DNA from: Halanaerobium polyolivorans
Lineage (GTDB): Bacteria > Bacillota > Halanaerobiia > Halanaerobiales > Halanaerobiaceae
Direction: 5' to 3'
Assembly (NCBI RefSeq): GCF_020711195.1
Contig: NZ_JAJFAT010000002.1
Coordinates: forward strand, 1 to 64,000
DNA: 64,000 nucleotides
Numbering within the stretch: position 1 is the stretch's first letter; each line of letters opens with the position of its first letter. A model generated the notes under the pieces. It was given only the letters and a program-made list of their open reading frames with translations. It did no database searches and was not told where the DNA came from. Below are positions 53,318 through 62,364 of this stretch, one piece after another. The position numbers and the translations under genes are program-made.

Positions 53318-53361
53318 TTTGGTGAGGTAGTTTTGAACTCTCCTGCTTCTGCCTCACCAAA
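53318..53361 (+). other. long hairpin in the leader of the small outer-membrane protein gene
   Basis: TTTGGTGAGGTAG (53318-53330) pairs with CTGCCTCACCAAA (53349-53361), one G-T pair, 18-base loop. No T-run follows. It could stabilise the mRNA or regulate it. Confidence 0.6.
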
Positions 53362-53444
53362 GATTAATTATTTATAATGAAGGATTTTTTTAGCTTATAC
53401 TGAATAATATTAATAAGTTAAAAATAAAAGGGAGGGAATTAATA

Positions 53445-53993
53445 ATGAAAAGAACTTTAATTGTTTTAATGGTTATGGCTCTAATGTTATTTAGCTTTTC
53501 AGCTCTGGCAGAGGCTTATACTGCTCAAACAGCTGGTAATTTTGAGGTTAAGTTGGGTATAGACTTTGGTGGTGATTTTGATACAGACTCCGATAGCTAT
53601 GATGTTGATATGGGTTACAGCCTCATCGGTGAATATAAGTATGCTTATAATCAAAATATCAACTTAGGTGCTGGCCTAAATTACCAATTTGACCGTGATT
53701 TTGATGATGTTGATGGAGACTTTTCTTTCACAACTGTTTATGCTCTTGGAGAATATAAAGTAACTGATAGCCCTGTTTATTTGATAGGCCATCTTGGTTA
53801 TGGATCATTAAGTGTTGATAGTGATGTTCTTACAGGAGATGAAAGTGGAGGTCTATATTATGCTGCAGGTGCTGGTATGACCTTAGATAATGATTATGTA
53901 GCTGAAATTCTTTACAGCCGTAATAATGGTGAGCTTGATGATGAAGATGTAGAATATGATAAGTTCACTATTTCAGTGGGAATGAGATTTTAA
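53445..53993 (+). CDS. small outer-membrane beta-barrel protein
   Basis: A 182-residue exported protein: signal peptide (about 1-23, ALA|EA), then about eight short amphipathic strands (FEVKLGIDFGG, YSLIGEYKYAY, INLGAGLNYQF, FTTVYALGEYKV, VYLIGHLGYGSLSV, GLYYAAGAGMTL, YVAEILYSRNN) with acidic turns and a C-terminal FTISVGMRF ending in Phe. This is the OmpW/OmpA-type eight-strand barrel pattern. Strongly acidic loops fit a halophile. Start ATG is behind GGGAGG. It forms a unit with a leader hairpin and a terminator. Confidence 0.82.
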   Translation: MKRTLIVLMVMALMLFSFSALAEAYTAQTAGNFEVKLGIDFGGDFDTDSDSYDVDMGYSLIGEYKYAYNQNINLGAGLNYQFDRDFDDVDGDFSFTTVYALGEYKVTDSPVYLIGHLGYGSLSVDSDVLTGDESGGLYYAAGAGMTLDNDYVAEILYSRNNGELDDEDVEYDKFTISVGMRF

Positions 53994-54042
53994 TTAAATG
54001 TTTATAATTAATATAATATAAGATATCTTTATTTAAATTAGT

Positions 54043-54092
54043 CTTCCTCTGCATTTTAAAGTGCAGGGGAGGCTTATTTTTATTTTATTTTT
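54043..54092 (+). terminator. terminator of the small outer-membrane protein gene
   Basis: CTTCCTCTGCA (54043-54053) pairs with TGCAGGGGAGG (54062-54072), with wobble pairs, then a T-rich stretch. Confidence 0.75.
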
Positions 54093-54110
54093 AAAAAAGG
54101 AGAAACGAAA

Positions 54111-54638
54111 ATGAAAACAGCTGTAATTTATTGGTCAAAAACTGGCTTTGTTAAAAAATATGCTGATTGGATAGCTGAAGAATTGAGTGCAGATCTTATT
54201 TTAGGTAAAAAAGCTAAATTAGAAAATTTAAATGAATATGATGCTTTAATATTGGGAGGCAGTCTTTATGCAGTTGGAATTACCGGTCTTGATTTCATCA
54301 AAAAAGTTATAGCAAATTTAAATAATAAAAAAATTGCAGTTTTTGCAACTGGAGCATCTTCGGCAAGAGAAGATATTATAGCTGAAGTAAAAAACAATAA
54401 TTTTTCCGAAGCAGAACAAGAATATTTTGAATTTTTTTATCTAAGAGGAGGTTTTGATTTTAATAAACTTTCACTTAAAGATAAGATTTTAATGTTGATG
54501 ATGAAGTGGAAATTAAAAAGAAAAGCTGTTTCAGAACTTGATGAAGAAGAAAAGGGGCTGCTTGATGCATTTGAGACCCCGGTTGATTTTACTGATAAAA
54601 ATAATATAGAAGATTTAATTGCCTATATTAAAAATTAA
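54111..54638 (+). CDS. flavodoxin-domain protein (HemG-like fold)
   Basis: A 175-residue flavodoxin fold: MKTAVIYWSKTGFVKKYADWIAEEL is the FMN phosphate loop (slightly altered from T-x-T-G-x-T), followed by YDALILGGSLYAVGITGLDFIKKVI and KKIAVFATGASSA. The set resembles the HemG/flavodoxin_5 group. The electron donor or acceptor is unknown. There is no haem gene in the window, so a protoporphyrinogen role should not be assumed. It starts at ATG 54111 behind AAAAAGGAG. Confidence 0.8.
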   Translation: MKTAVIYWSKTGFVKKYADWIAEELSADLILGKKAKLENLNEYDALILGGSLYAVGITGLDFIKKVIANLNNKKIAVFATGASSAREDIIAEVKNNNFSEAEQEYFEFFYLRGGFDFNKLSLKDKILMLMMKWKLKRKAVSELDEEEKGLLDAFETPVDFTDKNNIEDLIAYIKN

Positions 54639-54653
54639 AAATTTTAATTTCAT

Positions 54654-54809
54654 TTAAAACACCATATTTGTTAGCACAAAACCAAGGTAAATACCTATTA
54701 TACCCATAACTCCTGCTAAATTTGGTGGAGCTGGGATAGGAAGATTTAAAAAAGAAAACAATCCACCTACAATTAAACCTGATAATGCTGCTAATAATGT
54801 TTGGTTCAT
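54654..54809 (-). CDS. XapX-domain small membrane protein
   Basis: A 51-residue protein that fits the XapX family (DUF1427): two short hydrophobic helices around SFLNLPIPAPPNLAGVMGIIGIYLGF, with the family's P-x-P-A-P-P and G-x-x-G-x-x-G features. The ATG is behind GAAGGAGGATAAAG. It lies opposite the flavodoxin gene on the minus strand. Its function is unknown; it may be a membrane component of a xanthosine- or sugar-linked system, as the name suggests, but that is not supported here. Confidence 0.8.
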   Translation of the reverse strand: MNQTLLAALSGLIVGGLFSFLNLPIPAPPNLAGVMGIIGIYLGFVLTNMVF

Positions 54810-55025
54810 CTTTATCCTCCTTCTAAACAAAATAATTACTTTTAAATTTAGTCCGAACTATATTTTAATATATCTGAGTGCTTTTGTCAAAAAAGAAAAT
54901 TGCGCTAAAGATTGCATAAAAAAACAAGTTATTTTATTGTATATTAGCCAATATTCTTATATCATTAAATTCATAAGCTGAATTAGATTTTAAAATAGGT
55001 TTTTTGCTTATTGAGGAGGATAAAA

Positions 55026-56564
55026 ATGGCTAAAAAAGATTTGAAAATGCTGAATAGAGAATTTCTGGAAAAGCAATTATTGGGCAGCGAATTAGCAAAT
55101 TTTCCAGCCGAAATATTAGATTACCCTGAAAAAGTACTGCAGTTTGGAGAAGGCAATTTTCTGCGGGCTTTTGTTGATTGGATGTTCCATAAAATGAATA
55201 AAAAGGGTATTTTTAAAGGCAGAGCTGTGGTAATTCAACCGATTAGAAAAGGTCGGATTAGCAACTTAAATGAACAGGATGGCCTTTATACCCTTTACTT
55301 AAGAGGTATTGAAGCAGGTGAAGAAGTTAATAAAAAAGAAATAATGACAGCTATCTCAAGAGGTTTAGAAGCATATTCTCAGTGGGATAAGGTCCTTAAA
55401 CTTGCGGAAAAAGAAGAAATAGAAATAGTAGTTTCTAATACTACTGAAGCCGGGATTAGTTATAATCCGGATGATAAACTTGAAGCCAGTCCACCAGAAT
55501 CTTTTCCAGCAAAATTAGCTGCATATTTATATAGAAGGTATGAATATTTTAATGGTGATCCTGAAAAAGGGATGATTATCCTTCCCGTGGAATTAATAGA
55601 CCGTAATGGAGATAATTTAAAAAGAATTATCTTGAAATTGGCAGATGACTGGGGGCTTGAAAGTGAATTTAAGCAGTGGATTAAAAAAAGCAACCATTTT
55701 TTAAATACCCTTGTCGACAGAATAGTTACCGGTTATCCTTTTAATGAGATTGATGACTTAGAAGCTGAATTAGGATATCATGACCAAAATTTAGATACAG
55801 GAGAGATTTTTCATCTCTGGGTTATTGAGGGTGATGAAAGCTTAAAAGCCAAAGTGCCCTTTCATAAAGCCGATTTAAATGTTAAATGGGTAGATGATTT
55901 AAGCCCATATAGAACAACAAAGGTTAGAATATTAAATGGTGCTCATACATCAACAGTTCCAGTAGCTTATCTTAGTGGTATTGATTTAGTTAGGGATGCT
56001 GTCAATGATCAATTATTAGGCGAATTTATAAAAAAGGCAGTTTTTAACGATATTATTCCAACCCTTAGAGCAGATCAGGCAGAACTAGAAGACTTTGCAA
56101 ATAAGATTTTTGAGAGATTTAAAAATCCTTATATAGATCATAAATGGCTTGATATATCATTGAATTCCACCTCCAAGTTTAAAACTAGAGTATTACCTTC
56201 AATAGTTGAACATATTGAAAAGTTAAATAAAACACCTGAATATCTGATATTTTCTCTGGCTGCTTTAATAGCTTTTTATAAGGGAACAGAAATAGAGGCT
56301 TCTGAACTTAAAGCATATCGAGAGGGAAAAGAGTATTTAATTAAAGATGATCAGGAGGCTTTAGAATTTTTTGCTGAACTCTGGTCAAAGTATGAAAATG
56401 AGAAAATAGAATTAGCAGATTTATTAAATAGTGTTTTAGCTGCTAAAGAACTTTGGGGAAGAGATTTAACTGAATTAGCTAATCTAGAGGCAAGTGCTTT
56501 TAAGCAGCTTAAAACTATCGAAAAAGAAGGAATGAAAGCTGCTTTAAAGAAATTATTTATATAG
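55026..56564 (+). CDS. uxaB: tagaturonate reductase (altronate oxidoreductase)
   Basis: NAD-dependent reduction of tagaturonate to altronate in galacturonate catabolism. The 512-residue protein has the VLQFGEGNFLRAFVDWMFHKMN cofactor motif, VVIQPIRKGR, LYTLYLRGIE, VSNTTEAGI and the catalytic region TTKVRILNGAHTSTVPVAYLSG (Lys, Asn and His). UxaB and UxuB belong to one superfamily but differ clearly in these stretches. Start ATG 55026 lies behind TTGAGGAGGAT. It is the first gene of the uxaBECA run. Confidence 0.95.
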   Translation: MAKKDLKMLNREFLEKQLLGSELANFPAEILDYPEKVLQFGEGNFLRAFVDWMFHKMNKKGIFKGRAVVIQPIRKGRISNLNEQDGLYTLYLRGIEAGEEVNKKEIMTAISRGLEAYSQWDKVLKLAEKEEIEIVVSNTTEAGISYNPDDKLEASPPESFPAKLAAYLYRRYEYFNGDPEKGMIILPVELIDRNGDNLKRIILKLADDWGLESEFKQWIKKSNHFLNTLVDRIVTGYPFNEIDDLEAELGYHDQNLDTGEIFHLWVIEGDESLKAKVPFHKADLNVKWVDDLSPYRTTKVRILNGAHTSTVPVAYLSGIDLVRDAVNDQLLGEFIKKAVFNDIIPTLRADQAELEDFANKIFERFKNPYIDHKWLDISLNSTSKFKTRVLPSIVEHIEKLNKTPEYLIFSLAALIAFYKGTEIEASELKAYREGKEYLIKDDQEALEFFAELWSKYENEKIELADLLNSVLAAKELWGRDLTELANLEASAFKQLKTIEKEGMKAALKKLFI

Positions 56565-56642
56565 AGAAATAAAATAAATTCTTAGTTCAAAGATTTTCTA
56601 TTAAAGTGCTGTGTTACTTTGACTTTTAAGGAGGGTTATATT

Positions 56643-58163
56643 ATGCCATGGAGAGATTTTGCTGAAGAACTTGTTGGAACTTCAAAAGAAGCTATAAAAA
56701 AACTTGCAGAATATGCCGAAGATTATAGGATTTATCCTCGCTCTATTAACAAAAAGGGCAAATCATTTTTCTTTTTAGCTAAGGTTGAACAAAAAAAGAA
56801 ACTAATCATTTTAAATGAAAGCAAATACTTTGCAGCTTTTAGTGGTGAGATTGAAGAATTTGCTGGTTTTAAAGCCAAAATAGCCCCGTTAAATAATGAG
56901 AATGCAGAAAAACTAAGAAAGTTTTTTCCTTATACAGCACCTAAAACTTTGGGAAATAAAAATCCAAGTATTGGACTTGGAGACAGACTTGGTTTAGCTA
57001 CACCTGGCCATATTGATGCTGTTAAAGAAAGTGAAGTTATGCCAGTTTTTGCTCAACAATCAGTTCGAGAATTGAATTTAACAAATAGAAGTTTTAAGGA
57101 TGTTATAGATGATGTAAGTTGGGCTGTTTTCCAAGAAGGTTATGAAGATGGTTTTGCTGCTGATGCTGATCATTTGAAAAATAAAACTGAGGTAGAAAAA
57201 GCTCTCAAGATTGGTTATACAATGATAACCCTAGACTGTACTGATTATATTAAAAATTTTAGTCAAGATATAACATTTCAAGAGCTTAAAACAGAATATG
57301 AAGAAATTGCAGATTATTTAAAAGAAGGCCTGGAAAGCCAATATTTAAATAAAACCTTTGTTTTGGGTTCTAACCATGAATTAGAATACAATAAAATAAA
57401 TTTTTATAAAATTGTGCTGACCTATTATCAGGTGATTGAATTCGCTAAAGAAATTTATCATTTGATTAAAAAGGAAGAAAAAGAGATTGATTTTGAGATT
57501 TCTATTGATGAAACTTTTCTACCTACTAGTCCCGAAGCCCATTTTTTTGTTGCAAATGAATTAAAAAGAAATGGAATTAAGATTAATAGTTTGGCTCCAA
57601 AATTTGTTGGCAGCTTTGAGAAAGGCATAGATTATATTGGTAGTTTAGATAAATTTGAAAAGCATTTTAAAATCCATGCTGAAATTGCCGAGCGTTTCGG
57701 CCACAAATTAAGTATTCATTCTGGCAGCGATAAGTTCAGTCTTTATCCTATTATTGGTCATTATACAAAGGGGAGAGTCCATGTTAAAACTGCAGGAACA
57801 AGTTGGTTAGAAGCTCTCCGAGTTGTAGCTAAAAATAACCCCTCACTTTTTAGAGAGATCTATTATTATGCTCTAAACAAATACAAAGAGGCTAAAGAAT
57901 ATTATCATGTGAATACTGAATTAGCTGATATTCCCGACTTAGCTAAATTAAGTGATAAAGAACTGCCGGACTTACTGGAAAACAATGAAGCTAGACAGCT
58001 TTTGCATATAACTTATGGATTTATCATAGAAGCAAAAAAAGATAATAATTATCTGTTCAGGGATAAGCTTTATCAATTCTGGGAAAAAAATGATAGAGAA
58101 TATAGAAAAGCACTTGAAGAGCATATTATTAAACATTTAAAAAAGCTTGGTTTTTATAATTAA
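56643..58163 (+). CDS. uxaE: tagaturonate/fructuronate epimerase
   Basis: Interconverts tagaturonate and fructuronate, so it connects the galacturonate and glucuronate branches. The 506-residue protein matches the UxaE family first assigned in Thermotoga: GLGDRLGLATPGHIDAVKES near residue 113 and the C-terminal region with FEISIDETFLPTSPEAHFFVANEL, KIHAEIAERFGHKLSIHSGSDKFSLYP and GRVHVKTAGTSWLEALRVVA, rich in metal-type His, Asp and Glu. Start ATG 56643 follows AAGGAGGGT. It lies between uxaB and uxaC. Confidence 0.92.
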   Translation: MPWRDFAEELVGTSKEAIKKLAEYAEDYRIYPRSINKKGKSFFFLAKVEQKKKLIILNESKYFAAFSGEIEEFAGFKAKIAPLNNENAEKLRKFFPYTAPKTLGNKNPSIGLGDRLGLATPGHIDAVKESEVMPVFAQQSVRELNLTNRSFKDVIDDVSWAVFQEGYEDGFAADADHLKNKTEVEKALKIGYTMITLDCTDYIKNFSQDITFQELKTEYEEIADYLKEGLESQYLNKTFVLGSNHELEYNKINFYKIVLTYYQVIEFAKEIYHLIKKEEKEIDFEISIDETFLPTSPEAHFFVANELKRNGIKINSLAPKFVGSFEKGIDYIGSLDKFEKHFKIHAEIAERFGHKLSIHSGSDKFSLYPIIGHYTKGRVHVKTAGTSWLEALRVVAKNNPSLFREIYYYALNKYKEAKEYYHVNTELADIPDLAKLSDKELPDLLENNEARQLLHITYGFIIEAKKDNNYLFRDKLYQFWEKNDREYRKALEEHIIKHLKKLGFYN

Positions 58164-58219
58164 GACTTAGCAAGAATATTTTCTAATAAAAAATAATAAA
58201 TAAAAAAAATTAAAGACTA

Positions 58220-58233
58220 TGAAAACATTTTCA
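58220..58233. promoter_or_regulatory. cre-like palindrome upstream of uxaC
   Basis: TGAAAACATTTTCA matches the catabolite-response element style (TGAAAACGTTTTCA) at 13 of 14 bases. It lies 22 bases before the uxaC start codon, so it would act as a roadblock or a local operator. Confidence 0.5.
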
Positions 58234-58254
58234 AAAGAAAGTAGGAGGTATAAA

Positions 58255-59622
58255 ATGGCGTTTTTAGATCAGAATTATTTACTTGAAGGTGAAAATGCAA
58301 AAAAATTGTATAAAGAGATTGAAGAACTACCTATTCTAGACCCTCATAATCATGGGGATGTAAAAGAAATTATAGAAAATGAAAATTGGAATGATATTTG
58401 GGAGGTTGAGGCAGCTACTGATCATTATGTTTGGGAATTAATGCGAAAAAGGGGAGTAGCTGAAAACAAAATAACCGGTGATGCCTCAAATAAAGAAAAA
58501 TGGATGGCACTTGCAGAGGTATTCCCAGAATTTGCGGGAAATCCAACTTATGAATGGATTCATCTTGACTTAAAAAGACAGTTTGGAATTGAGGAAAGTA
58601 TTTCAAAGCACACTGCAGAAAAGATTTGGGAGAAAACTAAAGAACTTTTAGCTCAGGACAATATGAAACCTCAAAGTCTCTTAAAAAAGATGAATGTTGA
58701 GATAATGTGTACAACAGATGAGCCATACTCCTTATTAGAAGAACATAAGAGAGCAGCAGATGAGGTTGATGGGGTTAAAATATTACCTACCTGGAGACCT
58801 GATAAAATAATGAATATCGAAGCTGATCATTGGCTTGAATATATTGAAAAACTGGCAAAAGCATATAATGATTCTCAGCACGACAATTTAGATGCTCTCT
58901 TAACTGCCTTAAAAAATTCACATGATTATTTTGCAAAAATGGGTTGTGTTGCCAGTGATCATGGTATTTTAGAACCTATTTCTTATAAAGTTGAAAAAAA
59001 TAGGGCTGCAGATATTTATCAAAAGGGACTTAATAATCAGGAATTAAGTGAAAAAGAAATTAAAGATTTCAAGGCTTTTATGCTGGCAGAGTTCGCTAAA
59101 TTAAACCAGGACAAAGACTGGGTAACTCAACTCCATATAGGTGCAGTTAGAAACTATAGGGAGAGTTTGTATGAAAAGCTTGGCCCAGATACCGGGGGAG
59201 ATATTTCTGATTATTCGATAGAAATAGTCGATAATCTAAAATATTTTATTAATCAGTTTGGTGAGGATTTAAATATAGTATTATATACTATGGATCCTGT
59301 GCATTGGTTTACAATTTCTACAATCAGTAGGGCTTTTCCTAAAGTTAGCTTAGGAGCTCCCTGGTGGTTAAATGATACTCCTTATGGTATGGAAACACAA
59401 CTGAAACAGGTTACTACAGTTGATCTTTTTTATAATTTAGCTGGAATGGTAACAGATTCAAGAAAGCTAATGTCATATTCTTCTCGAACCGAAATGTTTA
59501 GAAGAACATTGGCCAATGTAGTTGGAAATATGGTTGATAAAGGTCAGATGCCATATAATGTAGCAGCTGATCTGGTAAATCACCTTTGTTATAAAGGTCA
59601 ATATAATCTTTTTTTTAAATAA
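58255..59622 (+). CDS. uxaC: glucuronate/galacturonate isomerase
   Basis: Isomerises glucuronate to fructuronate and galacturonate to tagaturonate. The 455 residues show LPILDPHNHGDVKEI (metal H-x-H; the usual Cys between them is Asn), TTDEPYSLLEEH, TWRPDKIMNIE, WVTQLHIGAVRNYRE, DLNIVLYTMDPVHWFTIS and LGAPWWLNDTPYGMETQLKQ. These are the UxaC family blocks. Start ATG 58255 is behind GTAGGAGGT; the longer frame from 58219 is not coding. UxaC feeds both branches in this island. Confidence 0.95.
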   Translation: MAFLDQNYLLEGENAKKLYKEIEELPILDPHNHGDVKEIIENENWNDIWEVEAATDHYVWELMRKRGVAENKITGDASNKEKWMALAEVFPEFAGNPTYEWIHLDLKRQFGIEESISKHTAEKIWEKTKELLAQDNMKPQSLLKKMNVEIMCTTDEPYSLLEEHKRAADEVDGVKILPTWRPDKIMNIEADHWLEYIEKLAKAYNDSQHDNLDALLTALKNSHDYFAKMGCVASDHGILEPISYKVEKNRAADIYQKGLNNQELSEKEIKDFKAFMLAEFAKLNQDKDWVTQLHIGAVRNYRESLYEKLGPDTGGDISDYSIEIVDNLKYFINQFGEDLNIVLYTMDPVHWFTISTISRAFPKVSLGAPWWLNDTPYGMETQLKQVTTVDLFYNLAGMVTDSRKLMSYSSRTEMFRRTLANVVGNMVDKGQMPYNVAADLVNHLCYKGQYNLFFK

Positions 59623-59636
59623 ATAAATAAAACTTA

Positions 59637-59662
59637 AATAGCCCGGCAGCTACCGGGCTATT
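59637..59662 (+). other. hairpin between uxaC and uxaA
   Basis: AATAGCCCGG (59637-59646) pairs perfectly with CCGGGCTATT (59653-59662), loop CAGCTA. Only a short T-containing stretch follows, directly before the uxaA ribosome-binding site. It may attenuate uxaA or merely protect the upstream mRNA. Confidence 0.65.
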
Positions 59663-59684
59663 TGATTTTGAGGAGGATTAAACT

Positions 59685-61190
59685 ATGGGAGAAAAAATAT
59701 TGCAGATCAATCGAAAAGATAATATAGCAATTGCTTTAAAAGAAATAGAAGCTGGAGATATTGTAAAAGTAAAATCTCAAAGCATTGAAGTTTTAAATGA
59801 GATCCCTCTTGGCCATAAAATCGCCCTTAAAGATATAAAAAAAGGTGATAAGGTTATCCGTTATGGTTATGAAATAGGAGCTGCAGCAGAAGATATCAAA
59901 AAAGGAGAATGGGTTCACAGTCATAATTTAAAAACAGCTCTTAAAGGTAAAATAGATTATCATTATGAGCCCCAATTTGATAAGATTAAACGATCTGAGA
60001 AGGTTCCAAATTTTTTAGGCTACAAAAGAGAAAATAACAAAGTTGGAATCAGAAATGATGTTTGGATTATTAATACTGTTGGCTGTATAAATAAAGTTGT
60101 AGAAAAAATGGCCTTTAAAGCTGAAGCTAAACATCAATCTTTAATTGAAGCTGGTCTTATTGATAGTATTCACGCTTTTCCTCATCCTTATGGTTGTTCA
60201 CAATTGGGAGGAGATTTAGAAAACACTCAAAAAGCTTTAGCTGGTCTTGTCAATCATCCTAATGCTGCTGCAGTTTTAGTTGTTGGCTTAGGTTGTGAAA
60301 ACAATTTAATTGAAGATTTTAAAAAATATATTGGTGATTATAATAAAAAAAGAGTTAAATTTTTAAATTTGCAAGATGTAGAAGATGATATGGAAATTGC
60401 AGAATCTCTACTTGATGAACTGCTTGCATATGCTAAAGATTTCAAACAAGAAGAAATTCCGCTTTCTAAGCTGAAAATAGCTTTGAAATGTGGAGGTTCT
60501 GACAGCTTTTCTGGAGTAACTGCTAATCCACTACTTGGTAAAATCTCTGATAAAATAGCCAGCTACAATGGCATTAGTATTTTAACGGAGGTTCCAGAAA
60601 TGTTTGGTGCAGAAAAGATTTTAATGAATAGAGCTAAAGATAAAAAAACATTTAACAAAGCAGTTAAATTGATTAATGATTTTAAAGACTATTTTCTATC
60701 TCATGATCAGGAAATCTACGAAAATCCATCTCCTGGAAATAAAGCAGGGGGAATCACTACTTTGGAAGAAAAGTCCTTAGGTTGTACTCAAAAGGGTGGA
60801 ACTGGGATAGTTAATGACGTATTTTTCTATGGTGAGCAGGTAGAAGGACAGGGATTGAATCTTTTAGAGAGCCCAGGCAATGATCTTGTGGCCACTACAG
60901 CACTCACAATTGCCGGTGCCCATCTAGTCATCTTTACTACAGGTAGAGGGACACCCTTTGGTGGAGCAGTTCCAACTATTAAAGTTTCTACAAATAATAA
61001 AATCTATGCCCAAAAAAGAAATTGGTTTGACTTTAATGCTGGCCAATTACTTGCAGGAAAAGATATGGAAACTCTGACAGAAGAATTTTTTGATTATATT
61101 ATTCAAGTTGCCTCAAAAAAAATTAAAACAAAAAATGAGATTAATGATTATCGTGAAATTGCAATTTTTAAAAATGGTGTTACTTTGTAA
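59685..61190 (+). CDS. uxaA: altronate dehydratase
   Basis: Dehydrates altronate to 2-keto-3-deoxygluconate. The 501-residue protein joins an N-terminal SAF-type domain (about 8-80; LQINRKDNIAIALKEIEAGD) to the long dehydratase part with GYKRENNKVGIRNDVWIINTVGC, FPHPYGCSQLGGD, VLVVGLGCENN, LKCGGSDSFSGVTANPLLG and TTGRGTPFGGAVPTIKVSTNNK. The Cys residues fit an iron-dependent enzyme. Start ATG 59685 follows GAGGAGGAT. It ends the uxa run before the transporter gene. Confidence 0.96.
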   Translation: MGEKILQINRKDNIAIALKEIEAGDIVKVKSQSIEVLNEIPLGHKIALKDIKKGDKVIRYGYEIGAAAEDIKKGEWVHSHNLKTALKGKIDYHYEPQFDKIKRSEKVPNFLGYKRENNKVGIRNDVWIINTVGCINKVVEKMAFKAEAKHQSLIEAGLIDSIHAFPHPYGCSQLGGDLENTQKALAGLVNHPNAAAVLVVGLGCENNLIEDFKKYIGDYNKKRVKFLNLQDVEDDMEIAESLLDELLAYAKDFKQEEIPLSKLKIALKCGGSDSFSGVTANPLLGKISDKIASYNGISILTEVPEMFGAEKILMNRAKDKKTFNKAVKLINDFKDYFLSHDQEIYENPSPGNKAGGITTLEEKSLGCTQKGGTGIVNDVFFYGEQVEGQGLNLLESPGNDLVATTALTIAGAHLVIFTTGRGTPFGGAVPTIKVSTNNKIYAQKRNWFDFNAGQLLAGKDMETLTEEFFDYIIQVASKKIKTKNEINDYREIAIFKNGVTL

Positions 61191-61282
61191 AAGTTGAACT
61201 TGATTAATTCCCTAAAATTTAGTATTATTAACTAACAAAATATATTTTATAAAATAAATAGTAGTGCTTTGAGGAGGCTCAA

Positions 61283-62230
61283 ATGTTAGACGATTTTGTT
61301 TTCAGTCTAAGTGTAGCTCTACCGATATTTTTAATAATGCTGAGTGGATTTATTTTTAGGAAGAAAAAGATTATCACGGTTGAATTTATTGATGCAGCAA
61401 ATTTCATTATTTTTTATTTGGCTTTACCAATCAAGCTTTTTAACAGTGTAGCTGAAAGCTCTGTAAGCGAAAGTTTTGATATTAGATTTATTGGCTATGC
61501 TCTATCAGCAACTGTTATTAGTGTTATTTTAGCCTATTTTCTTTCAATTTTCACTATTGATGAAAAAAGTAAAACTGGAGCTTTTGTCCATGGATCTTTT
61601 AGAGGTAATTTTATTTATGTTGGTTTTTCACTGCTGGAAAATGTAACAGGTAGTATCGGTGCTAAAACACCTTTAATAGTTGCTTTTGTGATTCCATTAT
61701 ATAATATAATGGCTGTTTTGCTTTTGATTTTTACTAATCCAAGTAATAAGTCAAAAAATCAAATAAAAAATGCTTTAAAAAATATTATTACTAATCCTTT
61801 TATTATTGCCATAATCTTGGGTTCTGCTGCATCTTTAGTTGATTTTAAATTACCTTTAATGTTGCAAAATACGGCAGATTATTTTGATGTATTGGCAACT
61901 CCCCTAGCTTTATTAACAATTGGGGCAACTTTTAGAATTGATAAATTATTTGTAGATATTAGGACTTCAATTTTTGCGACTATATTTAAATTGATAATTT
62001 TACCCGCTTTGGCAGTTTCAACCGCAATTGCTTTTGGTTTTCCGAATGAAGAAATATTTTTGATTTATGTGCTTTTTGGAGTACCAAGTGCTGTTGTCTC
62101 CTATGTTATCACTGCAGCTATGGATGGTGACCAGGACCTGGCAGCTTCAATTGTTATGATGACAACTTTATTCTCTGTCTTTTCTATTACTTTATTTATC
62201 TTTATATTTAAAATTTTTGCTATTGTATAA
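61283..62230 (+). CDS. AEC-family transporter (auxin efflux carrier type)
   Basis: A 315-residue membrane transporter with about ten helices in two blocks of five. The family marks are PIFLIMLSGFIFRKKKII near the N terminus, GSFRGNFIYVGFSLLENVTG and the C-terminal GVPSAVVSYVITAAMDGDQDLAASIVMMTTLFSVFSI. Bacterial AEC proteins export or exchange small organic acids. Its location suggests transport of a uronate catabolite or uronate itself. Start ATG 61283 is behind GAGGAGG. Confidence 0.88.
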   Translation: MLDDFVFSLSVALPIFLIMLSGFIFRKKKIITVEFIDAANFIIFYLALPIKLFNSVAESSVSESFDIRFIGYALSATVISVILAYFLSIFTIDEKSKTGAFVHGSFRGNFIYVGFSLLENVTGSIGAKTPLIVAFVIPLYNIMAVLLLIFTNPSNKSKNQIKNALKNIITNPFIIAIILGSAASLVDFKLPLMLQNTADYFDVLATPLALLTIGATFRIDKLFVDIRTSIFATIFKLIILPALAVSTAIAFGFPNEEIFLIYVLFGVPSAVVSYVITAAMDGDQDLAASIVMMTTLFSVFSITLFIFIFKIFAIV

Positions 62231-62364
62231 GATATTATTAAGAATAATTTACTTAAATTAATTAAACAAATATAATTTTATATTTGATTTAAATACATAG
62301 AAATATATTTCTATAGTAATATTCACTTGTGAAAATACAGCAGCAAAAAGGTAGGCGAGAGATA

